A DNA stretch of 64,000 bases, from positions 98,887-162,886 of the forward strand of contig NZ_QOHF01000010.1 of NCBI RefSeq assembly GCF_003319115.1, given 5' to 3'. Shown here piece by piece: positions 9,377 to 17,826 of this stretch (its first letter is position 1; the number at the start of each line of letters is the position of its first letter). The stretch is from Geodermatophilus sp. TF02-6 (GTDB lineage Bacteria > Actinomycetota > Actinomycetes > Mycobacteriales > Geodermatophilaceae). The notes under the pieces were generated by a model. That model saw only the letters and a list, made by a program, of their open reading frames with translations, searched no databases and was not told the DNA's origin. A program made the position numbers and the translations under genes.

Positions 9377-9609
9377 GCTCGATCGGCGTCCTTCGCCTCC
9401 AGGATGGCCTCGACCGGCACCCGCGTACCCGTGGCCCGGACGCGGTGCCGGACACGCTCCCAGAACTCGTCGGGGCTGGGTCGTTCGGCCAGGGCGTTCA
9501 GTTCGGCCAGGACGTACTCCTGCAACGACTGCCCGGCCCGCGCAGCCCGCGCCGCGAGCACGTCCCGGGTCTCGTCGGGGACGTTCCGGATGGTCATGGA
9601 GACCGGCAT
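9373..9609 (-). CDS. Ribbon-helix-helix antitoxin of VapBC-type pair
   Basis: A 78-residue protein if started at ATG 9609. Its N-terminus (S-M-T-I-R-N-V-P-D-E) is a FitA-like RHH DNA-binding strand followed by two helices, and the acidic/basic C-terminus should wrap the toxin. An ATG four codons further in (9597) is also possible; neither has a good ribosome site, though GGAG lies about 15 nt before 9609. It would bind and neutralise the PIN toxin encoded next and repress the shared promoter. Confidence 0.85.
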   Translation of the reverse strand: MPVSMTIRNVPDETRDVLAARAARAGQSLQEYVLAELNALAERPSPDEFWERVRHRVRATGTRVPVEAILEAKDADRA

Positions 9610-9825
9610 GGCATCAAGGTAGCAGCTCCGCCTGCACCATGCATGCATCGGGGGTCGTCCGCCGACGTCTCAGGGTCGGGATGGGGGACGTCCCGGATGT
9701 CGTGGGTCCTCGGACTGGCGCACCATGGCGGGCTGGATGCACCGCACAGGCGGCCGGCTGCCATCTGCCTCACAGGCGGAGGACCTACCGTCGCCCCCAC
9801 CGCCGTCGACGGGAGGCCGCACCGC

Positions 9826-10929
9826 GTGGACGAGGCGCTGCACCCCACCGGAGCCGTCGCCGACCTGGCCGCGACGCGCCAGATCGACCTGCTCGACCCC
9901 GGCGACCCGGACCGGATCGGCCCCTACGACCTGCTCTGCCGGCTGCCGCGCGGCGGCCAGGGCGCGGACGTCTTCGTCGGCTCGGCCGGCCCGGACGCCC
10001 CCCTGGTCGTCATCAAGCGGCTGCCCGAGGCCGCGCCGGAGCTGGCCCGGCGCCGGCTGGCCCGCGAGGTCGAGAACGCCGCCCGGGTGAAGAGCCCCCG
10101 CGTGGCGCGGATCGTCGACCAGGACCTGGACGCCGACGCGCCCCACTACGTGCAGGAGTACGTGGCCGGGACGCCGCTGGACGAGTTCCTCGCCCGCCGG
10201 TCGGGCGGGCTCAACACCGAGGAGCTGCGCCGGGTGGCGATCGGGCTGCTGCGGGCGCTGCGCGACGTGCACGCCGCCGGCGTCGTCCACCGCGACGTCA
10301 AGCCGGGCAACATCGTCATCTCCGGCAGCGACGTCTGCCTGGTCGACTTCGGCATCAGCCGCTACGTCGGGCCCGAGCCGGCACCGGGCACCGCCACCAC
10401 CGGGCTGACCGTGGTCGGCACCAAGCTGTTCGCCAGCCCCGAGCAGCTGGCCGGCGCCGCGCTCACCGAGGCCAGCGACGTCTACAGCTGGGGCATGGTC
10501 ATCGCCTACGCCGCCGGCGCCGTCCACCCGGTGGACCCCGACGACACCATGTCCGACGCCGACTACTACCTGGCGCTGCGGGCCGGCCGGCTCGATCTCA
10601 GGCACGTGCCGCCCGACCTGCGGAGCAGCGTCACCCAGGCGCTGCGGTTCGCCCCGGACCGGCGTCCCCCGGTGGCCCGGCTGCTCCGCCAGGTCGAGGC
10701 CGGGACCCGCTGGCTCGGCGAGACCTCGCAGGTCCCCGACCCGCGGACGACGGTGCGCGACCTGCTCTCGCCGGAGGCGCTGGCCGAGGCGGCGCGCTAC
10801 CAGCTGGGCCGGTGGGAGCGGGCGGTCGCCGACACCCGGTCGGGCTACGCGGCGGCGCTCGCGGCGATGGTGCTGCTGGGCATCGTCGCCGGGCTGCTGC
10901 TGGCCGTCGTCTACCGCATCGTCGTCTGA
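9826..10929 (+). CDS. Membrane-anchored Ser/Thr protein kinase
   Basis: Start chosen at GTG 9826, nine nt after GGGAGG, giving 367 residues; the frame is open further upstream but without protein-like sequence. The Hanks kinase domain shows a Gly-rich loop (R-G-G-Q-G-A), lysine K64 (V-V-I-K-R), H-R-D at 155-157 with K-P-G-N, and D-F-G at 174-176, so it should be active. There is one hydrophobic segment at the extreme C-terminus (about 343-367) and no extracellular sensor after it, so the protein is tail-anchored. It is the first gene of a same-strand run with a small membrane peptide, a GTPase and a GTPase-associated protein, suggesting it phosphorylates or gates that system. Confidence 0.85.
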   Translation: MDEALHPTGAVADLAATRQIDLLDPGDPDRIGPYDLLCRLPRGGQGADVFVGSAGPDAPLVVIKRLPEAAPELARRRLAREVENAARVKSPRVARIVDQDLDADAPHYVQEYVAGTPLDEFLARRSGGLNTEELRRVAIGLLRALRDVHAAGVVHRDVKPGNIVISGSDVCLVDFGISRYVGPEPAPGTATTGLTVVGTKLFASPEQLAGAALTEASDVYSWGMVIAYAAGAVHPVDPDDTMSDADYYLALRAGRLDLRHVPPDLRSSVTQALRFAPDRRPPVARLLRQVEAGTRWLGETSQVPDPRTTVRDLLSPEALAEAARYQLGRWERAVADTRSGYAAALAAMVLLGIVAGLLLAVVYRIVV

Positions 10930-10984
10930 ACCGTGATCGTGGTCTGAACAGCCGGCTGAACCGTCGGCGCCCCGAGGAGGAACC

Positions 10985-11122
10985 GTGTCCGGGTTGTACG
11001 AGCGGGCCCTGGCCCAGCAGCGCCTCGACGCGCGTCGCCAGCGCTACCGGGAGCGGCGGCGGGTGCTGCTCGCGGTCCTCTGCGCGACCGCCGTGGTCTT
11101 CTTCGCCGTCTTCGCCCGCTGA
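10985..11122 (+). CDS. 45-residue single-pass membrane peptide
   Basis: GTG 10985 follows GAGGAGGAACC, one of the best ribosome sites in the window, and the frame ends at TGA 11120-11122. The first 25 residues are charged and Arg-rich (L-D-A-R-R-Q-R-Y-R-E-R-R-R), followed by a hydrophobic segment of about 18 residues. It lies between the kinase and the GTPase with short gaps. The function is unknown; it may recruit the neighbouring proteins to the membrane. Confidence 0.7.
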   Translation: MSGLYERALAQQRLDARRQRYRERRRVLLAVLCATAVVFFAVFAR

Positions 11123-11126
11123 GCCC

Positions 11127-12290
11127 GTGCGCGTCTGCCCCCGCTGCCTGGAGCCCCTGGACGCGCCGGTGTGGCGCGACGCCACCGGCGCGCCGCGGCG
11201 CCCGCCGGCCGAGCGGCGCAGCCGCTGGCAGCGCTGGCTCGACCCGCTGCGGGGCGAGCCGCTGCCCCCGCCCACGCTCAAGGACGCCGCCGGTGCCGCC
11301 GCGGCGAACGTCGGCCCCACCTGCCCGCGCGGGCACCGGCTGCCGCCGTCGTTCCTCGACCGGCCGACGATCGTCGTCGGCCTGGTGGGGCTGACCGGCG
11401 CGTCGAAGAGCACCTACCTCACCGTGCTCGTCGACCAGCTGCACGAGGGGGCGCTGGCCCCGCTCGGCGTCTCGGTGGAGATGGACGAGGACAGCGCGGC
11501 CCGCTTCGAGGACGCCCGCTACCGGCTGCTGGTCGCGCGCCAGCAGCTGCCGCTGACCCCGCCGCTGCTGGGCGAGGGCAGCTCGCCGGAGCCGTTCTCG
11601 CTGGTGCTGCGCGGCCCGGGCCGCGGCGGGGCCGAGCGCTCGGTCAACCTGGTCTTCTTCGACGCCTCCGGCGAGCAGCTCTACCGCAGCGAGGACATGG
11701 GCCGCTACGGGCGCTTCCTGTACGCCGCGACCGCGTTCCTGGTGATGCTGGCCCCCGGGGTGTTCCCGGGGCTGCGGCACCTCGCCGACCCGGGCGAGGA
11801 GTCCCTGGGCCTGGCCCGGCACACCCAGATGGTGGTGAACCTGGCCAACCTGGTGCGCAGCGCCCGGCACCTGCACCCCGACAGCGCCCTGGAGGGGGTG
11901 TCGACCGCCGTCGTCCTCACCAAGGCGGACAAGCTGCGTGCGGTGGCGGACTTCCCGGCCGACACCCTGGGCGACCCCGACCTCGCCGCCGTGCCGCTGG
12001 CGCACCGGTTCGAGGACGTGCACCGCACCAGCTCCCGGCTGGTGGACTTCCTGGAGGCCGAGGGCGGGTCGAACCTGCTCACCACGGCGCTGCACCGGCT
12101 GCCGCGGCCCACCGTGCACGCGGTCTCGGCCACCGGCGCGGACGCCCGGGACGGCGGCTACCCGCGGATCGCCCCGGCCGGCTGCCTCGACCCGCTGCTG
12201 GTGCTGCTGGCCCGCGCCGGGTTCCTCCCCGACGACGGGCTGGACGTCGACGAGCACGGCGCCGGGCTGTCCCGCGAGTGGTCGGGATGA
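11127..12290 (+). CDS. Zinc-ribbon P-loop GTPase (TRAFAC-like, double-GTPase family style)
   Basis: A 387-residue protein from GTG 11127, 5 nt after the small membrane gene. The N-terminus has C4-P-R-C7 and C66-P-R-G-H70, a likely split zinc ribbon. The GTPase motifs are G-L-T-G-A-S-K-S-T at 88-96 (P-loop), D-A-S-G at 179-182 (switch II, DxxG) and T-K-A-D at 265-268 (the base-recognition motif, usually N/T-K-x-D). GTPases of this type are reported next to GTPase-associated proteins in predicted bacterial conflict systems. Its stop overlaps the start of the next gene (ATGA), which argues for coupled translation and a shared complex. Confidence 0.8.
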   Translation: MRVCPRCLEPLDAPVWRDATGAPRRPPAERRSRWQRWLDPLRGEPLPPPTLKDAAGAAAANVGPTCPRGHRLPPSFLDRPTIVVGLVGLTGASKSTYLTVLVDQLHEGALAPLGVSVEMDEDSAARFEDARYRLLVARQQLPLTPPLLGEGSSPEPFSLVLRGPGRGGAERSVNLVFFDASGEQLYRSEDMGRYGRFLYAATAFLVMLAPGVFPGLRHLADPGEESLGLARHTQMVVNLANLVRSARHLHPDSALEGVSTAVVLTKADKLRAVADFPADTLGDPDLAAVPLAHRFEDVHRTSSRLVDFLEAEGGSNLLTTALHRLPRPTVHAVSATGADARDGGYPRIAPAGCLDPLLVLLARAGFLPDDGLDVDEHGAGLSREWSG

Positions 12291-13960
12291 GCGGCCGGGC
12301 CTGCCCGCAGGCGCTCTACACCTCGGCCGCCCGCACCCTGGAGGGCCCGGGGTTCGGCGTCCTCGCCCGGTCCGCGGACTGGCCGGCCGAGGTCGGGCGC
12401 AGCCGCGCGGCGCTCGGCGCGCTGGTCGGCTTCCGGCCGGAGGACGGCGAGGCCTACGGGTTTCTGCACCGCGGCGACGGGCGGGTGCTCTACCGCAAGG
12501 TCGCCGCCCGCGCCGACGGCTTCGGCCGGCCCGGCAACTACCTCGTGCACCTGCTGTGGGACGGCAGCGGCCGGCTCGGGGTCCGCGAGCTGCTGCAGCT
12601 GCGCCGCACCGGCCGGCTGCTCGCAGCGCTGCCCGAGGACTGCTTCCCCACCGCCGATCTCACGCCGCTGCGGGTGCCGCTCGCCGACCGCACCGTGCCC
12701 GCGCTGACCGCCGAGGACGTCGACGCCCTCACCCCGCTGCTGGCCGGGGTGCTGGCCGCGCTCGCCGCCGACCGCGGGACCTGCCCGCTGCCACGCCGGA
12801 CGCCCTCGGGCCGGGAGGTGGCCGACGTCGTCTTCGCCGTGCTGCCCCGGGCGCTGACCGCCGCCGTCTCGCTGCACGCCGGCCCCCGGGCGGACGACGG
12901 CGACACCGCGCCGGTCACCGTCGAGCTGGCCGCCGCAGAGCCGGGCACCGCACCCCCGCGGGCCCCGGCCGACACCGAGCGCGCCCGCACGCTGCTCGAG
13001 GCCGTCTGCAAGGCCGAGCTGCCGCCGGACGACGTGGCCGACCTGCGCCGGCTGGACGCCTGGCTGTTCGCGGACGCCTGGGCCGAGCGGGACGCCGCCG
13101 CGCTGACCGCCGACCAGCTGGCCTGCGTGCTGGAGTCCCCCGCCGCGCCCGGCTGGCTGGCCCGCGGGCGCAACACCGCCGCCGCGCTGGACGCGGCCGA
13201 GGGCAGCCCGCTGGTCGAGGCGTCGCTGCGGGCGGCGGTCGAGCGGGAGCCCGCGGCCGCCGAGCTGGTCCGCACCGAGGTGGTGGCGGCGCTGCTCGAC
13301 GAGGTGTTCGACGGCGCGGCCGGCCCGGCCGGGCTCGCCGTCGGGCTGGCCGGCGTGACCCAGGGCGACCTGTGCCGGGCCGTCGCCGACCAGGTGTCCC
13401 GCGGCCGGCGGGTGGCCCGGCTGGACCGCGCGACCGGCCTGCTGGTCGAGCAGGCGCTGAGCCTGGGCGTCGACCTGCCGCTGCTGCGGCTGACCGGCGA
13501 CCACTGGCAGCTGGCGCTGCTGGCCACCCGGCGCCGGGTGGTCGGCGACGCGCTGGCCGACCAGTGGCGGCGGGCCGGCGCCGAGCAGTGGGACGACGAG
13601 CGGCGGGCGCTGCTGGGCAACCTGCTCGTCGCCGACGCCGGCTGGCTGGCCCGGCTGGACGGCGCCGTCCCGACGTCGTGCCTGCCGCCGGTGCTGCGGT
13701 GGGCGGCGCTGCGGTTGGACGCCGCCGGGGTGGAGCAGCTCGCCGTCGCGGTGGCGACCGGGGTGGGCGCCGGGCTGGGCTGGGCGCTGCGCGAGGTGCT
13801 CTTCGGCGCGCAGCTGCCCGCGGCCGACGCCGGCGGCGTCCTGGGCCGGCAGCTGGAGCTGCTGCTGGTCGACGACGGCTGGCCGCGGGAGCTGGCCGAG
13901 TCGCTCGCCCGCGGCTCCGAGGGCGGGGACGGCCCGCGCCGCCGCCGGTGGCGCGGGTGA
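12287..13960 (+). CDS. GTPase-associated protein 1 (GAP1-N2-like) partner
   Basis: A 557-residue protein with ATG 12287 overlapping the GTPase stop by 4 nt. The first 130 residues (Q-A-L-Y-T-S-A, then G-P-G-F-G-V-L-A-R-S) resemble the GAP1 N-terminal type 2 domain that accompanies conflict-type GTPases. The rest is alpha-helical, Ala/Leu-rich and lacks recognisable catalytic motifs. It is probably the effector-linked or scaffold partner of the GTPase. Identification rests on the N-terminal motif and on gene order. Confidence 0.7.
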   Translation: MSGRACPQALYTSAARTLEGPGFGVLARSADWPAEVGRSRAALGALVGFRPEDGEAYGFLHRGDGRVLYRKVAARADGFGRPGNYLVHLLWDGSGRLGVRELLQLRRTGRLLAALPEDCFPTADLTPLRVPLADRTVPALTAEDVDALTPLLAGVLAALAADRGTCPLPRRTPSGREVADVVFAVLPRALTAAVSLHAGPRADDGDTAPVTVELAAAEPGTAPPRAPADTERARTLLEAVCKAELPPDDVADLRRLDAWLFADAWAERDAAALTADQLACVLESPAAPGWLARGRNTAAALDAAEGSPLVEASLRAAVEREPAAAELVRTEVVAALLDEVFDGAAGPAGLAVGLAGVTQGDLCRAVADQVSRGRRVARLDRATGLLVEQALSLGVDLPLLRLTGDHWQLALLATRRRVVGDALADQWRRAGAEQWDDERRALLGNLLVADAGWLARLDGAVPTSCLPPVLRWAALRLDAAGVEQLAVAVATGVGAGLGWALREVLFGAQLPAADAGGVLGRQLELLLVDDGWPRELAESLARGSEGGDGPRRRRWRG

Positions 13961-14072
13961 CCCCTGGGGCGGCTGGGACCGGACGACGCTGACCGACGGG
14001 GCGCCGGGCGGTCGCGCTGTCGAGTCGATCACGTACTGTCGGTGACGGCTGCCCGGGAGGAGGGGATCCGGC

Positions 14073-14120
14073 ATGGACGCGACGGACGGGGTCCGCCGGC
14101 ACCGGCCTGCCCGGGGCTGA
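14073..14120 (+). CDS. 15-codon upstream ORF before PASTA kinase
   Basis: ATG 14073 follows the strong ribosome site GGGAGGAGGGG, while the kinase GTG at 14127 has none. The ORF encodes M-D-A-T-D-G-V-R-R-H-R-P-A-R-G and stops at TGA 14118, 7 nt before the kinase start and in the same frame. It could supply ribosomes for re-initiation at the kinase. Confidence 0.4.
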   Translation: MDATDGVRRHRPARG

Positions 14121-14126
14121 GCGCGC

Positions 14127-15656
14127 GTGCAGCCCGACGACGTCGTCGCCGACCGCTACCGGCTCCGGTCCCTGCTCGCGACCGGGGGCATGGGCCAGGT
14201 CTGGCGGGCGGAGGACCTGGTGCTGGGCCGTCCCGTCGCGGTCAAGGTGCTGCGCCGCGAGTACACCGGCGACCCGGTGTTCCTGGCCCGCTTCCGCAGC
14301 GAGGCCCGGCTGTCGGCGGGGATCATCCACCCCCACGTCGCCGTCCTGCACGACTACGGGGAGGTCGAGCCCGCCGCGGCCGGCGGCGACCGGCTGGTGT
14401 ACCTGGTGATGGAGCTGGTCGAGGGCGAGCCGCTGTCCGACCTGCTGGGCCGCGAGCGCCGGCTCACCGCCGAGCAGACGCTGCACCTGCTCGGCCAGGC
14501 CGCCGCCGCGCTGGCCGCGGCGCACGCGGCCGGGGTGGTGCACCGGGACGTCAAACCGGGCAACCTGCTGGTCACCCCGGACGGCACGCTCAAGATCACC
14601 GACTTCGGCATCGCGTGGTCGGCGGCGAACGCGTCGGTCACCCCGACCGGTCACGTCGTCGGGACGGCGCAGTACCTCGCCCCCGAGCAGGTCCGGGGGG
14701 ACAGGGCGACCGCGGCCAGCGACGTCTACTCCTGGGGCACGGTGGCCTACGAGTGCCTGGCCGGTCGCCGCGCCTTCGACGGCGCCGACCCGGTCGCGGT
14801 GGCCGTGCAGCGGCTCCGGCAGGCGCCCGACCCGCTGCCGGCCGACGTCCCGGAGCCGGTCCGGCGGCTGGTCGGCCGGGCCCTCGCCGAGGACCCGGCC
14901 GAGCGGATCCCCGACGGGGCGGCGCTGCTGGCCGCGGTAGACGACGTCGCCGCCGGGCGCGGGTCCGCGCGGAGCGAGACCCGCGTGCTGCCCGTCGTCC
15001 CCGCGCCCACCGGCACCCTGCCCACCCACACGCCGCCCACCCACACGCCGCCCACCGTCACCCTGCCCACCCCGCTCCCGGTGGCCGACGACGGCGGGGA
15101 GGACGACGTCCCCCCGCGCCGCCTGCTGCTCGTGCCGCTGACCGCGGCGCTGCTGCTGGTGGTCGCGGTCGCCGGCGGGCTGCTGCTCCTCGGCACCCGC
15201 GGCGCTCCCGCGCCCGCCGCGAGCCCGTCGGCGGCGTCCCCCACCCCGACGTCCCCCGCGCCGTCCCCCACGCCGCCGCCGTCCCCGCCGGTCCTCCGCG
15301 TCCGCCTGGCCGCCGCCGACTACGTCGGCCGGCCGGTGGCCGAGGTGCAGGCCCGGCTGGTGGGGCTGGACCTGCTGGTCACCCTGCGCGGCGTCGAGAC
15401 CTCCGACGTCCCCGCCGGTCAGGTGCTCGCGCTGGACACGGTCGGCGAGGTGCCGGTGGGGACGACGGTGACCGTCACCCACGCCGTCGCCCCACCCCCG
15501 CCCCCGACCACGCCACCCGCGCCGTCCCCGACCGCCACCCCGACCCCGACGGCGCAGCCGGCCACGACCGGCGGGAACGACGCCGGCGACGGGGAGCCCG
15601 ACCGCAAGCGGGGCCGCGGGTGGGGCCGCCACCGCGGCGACGGCGGGGACGGCTGA
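14127..15656 (+). CDS. PASTA-domain Ser/Thr protein kinase (PknB-like)
   Basis: A 509-residue protein. The kinase domain has G-G-M-G-Q-V-W, K40 (V-A-V-K), H-R-D at 139-141 with K-P-G-N, and D-F-G at 159-161. A Pro/Thr linker contains the short repeat T-P-P-T-H. One membrane segment lies near 334-357, then an extracellular Pro/Ser linker and one PASTA-like repeat (about 391-455), and a Pro/Thr-rich then basic tail. PASTA repeats bind peptidoglycan or muropeptides, so this is a cell-wall-sensing kinase; one repeat is fewer than in PknB. The start GTG 14127 has no ribosome site and may depend on the short ORF just upstream. It follows the GTPase/GAP1 pair on the same strand and may belong to the same unit. 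Confidence 0.85.
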   Translation: MQPDDVVADRYRLRSLLATGGMGQVWRAEDLVLGRPVAVKVLRREYTGDPVFLARFRSEARLSAGIIHPHVAVLHDYGEVEPAAAGGDRLVYLVMELVEGEPLSDLLGRERRLTAEQTLHLLGQAAAALAAAHAAGVVHRDVKPGNLLVTPDGTLKITDFGIAWSAANASVTPTGHVVGTAQYLAPEQVRGDRATAASDVYSWGTVAYECLAGRRAFDGADPVAVAVQRLRQAPDPLPADVPEPVRRLVGRALAEDPAERIPDGAALLAAVDDVAAGRGSARSETRVLPVVPAPTGTLPTHTPPTHTPPTVTLPTPLPVADDGGEDDVPPRRLLLVPLTAALLLVVAVAGGLLLLGTRGAPAPAASPSAASPTPTSPAPSPTPPPSPPVLRVRLAAADYVGRPVAEVQARLVGLDLLVTLRGVETSDVPAGQVLALDTVGEVPVGTTVTVTHAVAPPPPPTTPPAPSPTATPTPTAQPATTGGNDAGDGEPDRKRGRGWGRHRGDGGDG

Positions 15657-15732
15657 ACGGTGGTCGGGCCGCGGCTGCTGGACGGGCGGAGCCGGTCATC
15701 CCGCCGGCCGCTCGGCCGGCACGCCGGCTCCC

Positions 15733-16038
15733 TCAGGACTGCCAGCGCTTGCGCACGTCCGCGGCGAACTCGCTGTACTCGCGGACGGGGAGGACCTCCT
15801 CGAGCGTGAGGTGGTGGCTCATCGGCAAGTCGCCCATGACGATCCGGTCGAGCTGGTCGTGCGACTCGACGTCGACGATGCCGATGACCCGGCGCTGCCC
15901 GGATACCTTGTAGAGGCTCTTGATGACGCCGGCGTCGATCGCCGCGAGCGCCGCCTCGGTCTCCTTCTCCCAATCCTCCCAGAACTCGTCGCGGCCCAGG
16001 CGGGTGTGCTCGACGCGGAAGCTGACGTGGAACAGCAC
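15733..16038 (-). CDS. Muconolactone isomerase-like small protein
   Basis: A 101-residue protein from GTG 16038 after GAGGAGCCACCCC. The start V-L-F-H-V-S-F, the central D-A-G-V-I-K-S-L-Y, and the L-P-M-S-H-H-L...R-K-R-W-Q ending resemble the muconolactone delta-isomerase (MIase) alpha/beta-barrel fold. In the beta-ketoadipate pathway such enzymes isomerise muconolactone, but no other catechol-pathway gene is nearby, so the substrate is uncertain. The frame is open upstream to 16131, but only the GTG at 16038 has a ribosome site and a family-like N-terminus. Confidence 0.7.
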   Translation of the reverse strand: MLFHVSFRVEHTRLGRDEFWEDWEKETEAALAAIDAGVIKSLYKVSGQRRVIGIVDVESHDQLDRIVMGDLPMSHHLTLEEVLPVREYSEFAADVRKRWQS

Positions 16039-16258
16039 GGGGTGGCTCCTCGCTGACGGGCGACGCCCGATCGCAGCGCCGCGGCCGGTGGATGGGCGCC
16101 ACAGCGTCCTCGCGATGGGTGGCGGCGACAAGACGCCGGCGGACGGTCCGGCGCCGGACCGGCGCGGGCCGGGTAATGGAGATGCGGCGCGGGGTGGTGT
16201 TCGCGTTCACTGCACCGGCCGCGCGGCACCCTGTCCCCCCGCGAGAAGTGAAAGGACC

Positions 16259-17422
16259 ATGGAGAAGATCAACGATCGGCTGCTCAACTGGGCGTCGATC
16301 CTCGAGCCGACCACCCGCCTGCAGGCCGAGCGCACCGCGTCGATGCCGTTCATCCACCCGCACGTCGCGCTCATGCCCGACGCGCACCTGGGCCTGGGCG
16401 CGACAGTCGGCTCGGTGATCCCCACCGACCGCGCGATCATCCCGGCCGCGGTGGGGGTGGACATCGGCTGCGGCATGATGGCCGTGCGCACCCAGTTCAC
16501 CGGCGACGACCTGCGCGGGCGCGACCTGGCGGTCCTGCACGCGCAGATCTCGCGGGCCGTCCCGCTGTCGGCCGGCCGCTACAACAAGAAGCTGCGCGAC
16601 ACGGCCGCGGCACGGGTCGCCGAGCTGCGCGACCTGCCCGGGGCGGCGCAGGCCGACGCCGTCACGCCCAACTGGCCGCTGCAGCTGGGCTCCCTCGGGT
16701 CGGGCAACCACTTCATCGAGGTGTCGCTCGACGAGGCCGACCAGGTGTGGCTGTTCCTGCACTCGGGCTCGCGCGGGGTCGGCAACAAGCTGGCGACCAA
16801 GCACATCCGGGTGGCGCAGGAGCGGACGAGGGCCCGGGGCGTCGACCTGCCCGACCGCGACCTCGCCTACCTGGAGGAGGGCGAGCCCGCGTTCGACGCC
16901 TACATCGAGGCGCTGCGCTGGGCGCAGCGGTTCGCCGCGCTCAACCGCGAGGAGATGATGGACCGCGTCGCCGACCAGGTGTCGCGCTTCCTCGCCGAGG
17001 AGGTCCGGCGCGTGCAGGTGGTCCAGTGCCACCACAACTACACCGAGCGCGAGGAGCACTACGGCGCCGAGGTGTGGCTGTCCCGGAAAGGCGCGATCTC
17101 CGCGCAGGCGGGCCAGTGGGGGCTGATCCCGGGCTCGATGGGCACGGCGTCCTACGTCGTCGTCGGCAAGGGCGACGTCGAGTCGCTGACCTCCGCACCG
17201 CACGGCGCCGGGCGCAACCACTCCCGCGGCGCCGCGCGGCGGCTGTTCACCCGGGCCGACCTCGACCGGCGCATGGCGGGCATCGCCTGGGGCCGCTCGG
17301 ACGCGTTCCTCGACGAGCACCCCGACGCCTACAAGCCGGTGGACGTCGTGATGGCCGACGCCGCCGACCTGGTGGAGGTGCGGCACACGCTGCGCCAGGT
17401 GGTCAACGTCAAGGGCGACTGA
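16259..17422 (+). CDS. rtcB: RtcB-type RNA ligase
   Basis: A 387-residue protein from ATG 16259 after GAAAGG. The metal site motifs are clear: P-D-A-H-L-G, V-D-I-G-C-G-M, G-S-G-N-H-F and L-H-S-G-S-R-G. The nucleophile that takes GMP is H315 in S-A-P-H-G-A-G-R. RtcB joins RNA 2',3'-cyclic phosphate or 3'-phosphate ends to 5'-OH ends using GTP and Mn2+. In bacteria it repairs RNA broken by stress or by toxin RNases. No archease or RtcA gene is adjacent. Confidence 0.92.
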   Translation: MEKINDRLLNWASILEPTTRLQAERTASMPFIHPHVALMPDAHLGLGATVGSVIPTDRAIIPAAVGVDIGCGMMAVRTQFTGDDLRGRDLAVLHAQISRAVPLSAGRYNKKLRDTAAARVAELRDLPGAAQADAVTPNWPLQLGSLGSGNHFIEVSLDEADQVWLFLHSGSRGVGNKLATKHIRVAQERTRARGVDLPDRDLAYLEEGEPAFDAYIEALRWAQRFAALNREEMMDRVADQVSRFLAEEVRRVQVVQCHHNYTEREEHYGAEVWLSRKGAISAQAGQWGLIPGSMGTASYVVVGKGDVESLTSAPHGAGRNHSRGAARRLFTRADLDRRMAGIAWGRSDAFLDEHPDAYKPVDVVMADAADLVEVRHTLRQVVNVKGD

Positions 17423-17465
17423 CGCAGCCGGCCGATGTCCTCGCCGCGGTGCTCGTGCTCTGCCG

Positions 17466-17507
17466 ATGCTCGTGCTCTGCCCATCACGGTGGGCAGAGCA
17501 CGAGCAT
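17466..17507. terminator. Long perfect inverted repeat, probable terminator of rtcB
   Basis: ATGCTCGTGCTCTGCCCA (17466-17483) and its exact complement (17490-17507) flank the loop TCACGG. The 18-bp stem has no T-tract, which is usual in GC-rich actinobacteria. The segment TGCTCGTGCTCTGCC is also present as a direct repeat at 17450-17464, so the left arm is duplicated. Confidence 0.6.
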
Positions 17508-17532
17508 GCCGAGGACGCCTGTCCCCCGCCGG

Positions 17533-17826
17533 TCAGGCCGGGCGGCCCGGCTCCGGCTGCACCGTGCCGAGGGCGTCGGTGTGGATGCTGCGGTAGCGGC
17601 GGTCGTGGAACAGCTCCGCGGTCAGGACCCGGCGGCCGGAGCTGACCACCGGGAACGCGGCCGCGGCGAGCAGAGCACCGACGCACGGCCCGAGCAGGTG
17701 GATCCACAGCGGGGGAACTGCCCGCTGTGCCAGGTCGGCCCGAAGGTGCGCGGGGTTCATGCTGGCCCCGGTGGGCGGCCCGCCCACGGGCACCAGCGCG
17801 GCGAGGGCGACCACGGCCGGGGTCCA
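17533..17826 (-). pseudogene. Aquaporin/MIP family C-terminal remnant
   Basis: The minus strand encodes V-G-G-P-P-T-G-A-S-M-N-P-A followed by L-W-I-H-L-L-G-P-C-V-G-A-L-L-A-A, matching the second NPA half-helix and last membrane segment of aquaporin-type channels. The N-terminal four helices are missing. The upstream sequence belongs to a different family, so this is a truncated remnant. Confidence 0.6.

Noticed and set aside
14118..14120. In-frame TGA between the short ORF and the PASTA kinase as a Sec codon
   Set aside because: The residues before it are not part of the kinase fold, no redox motif is present, and TGA is the normal stop of this organism.
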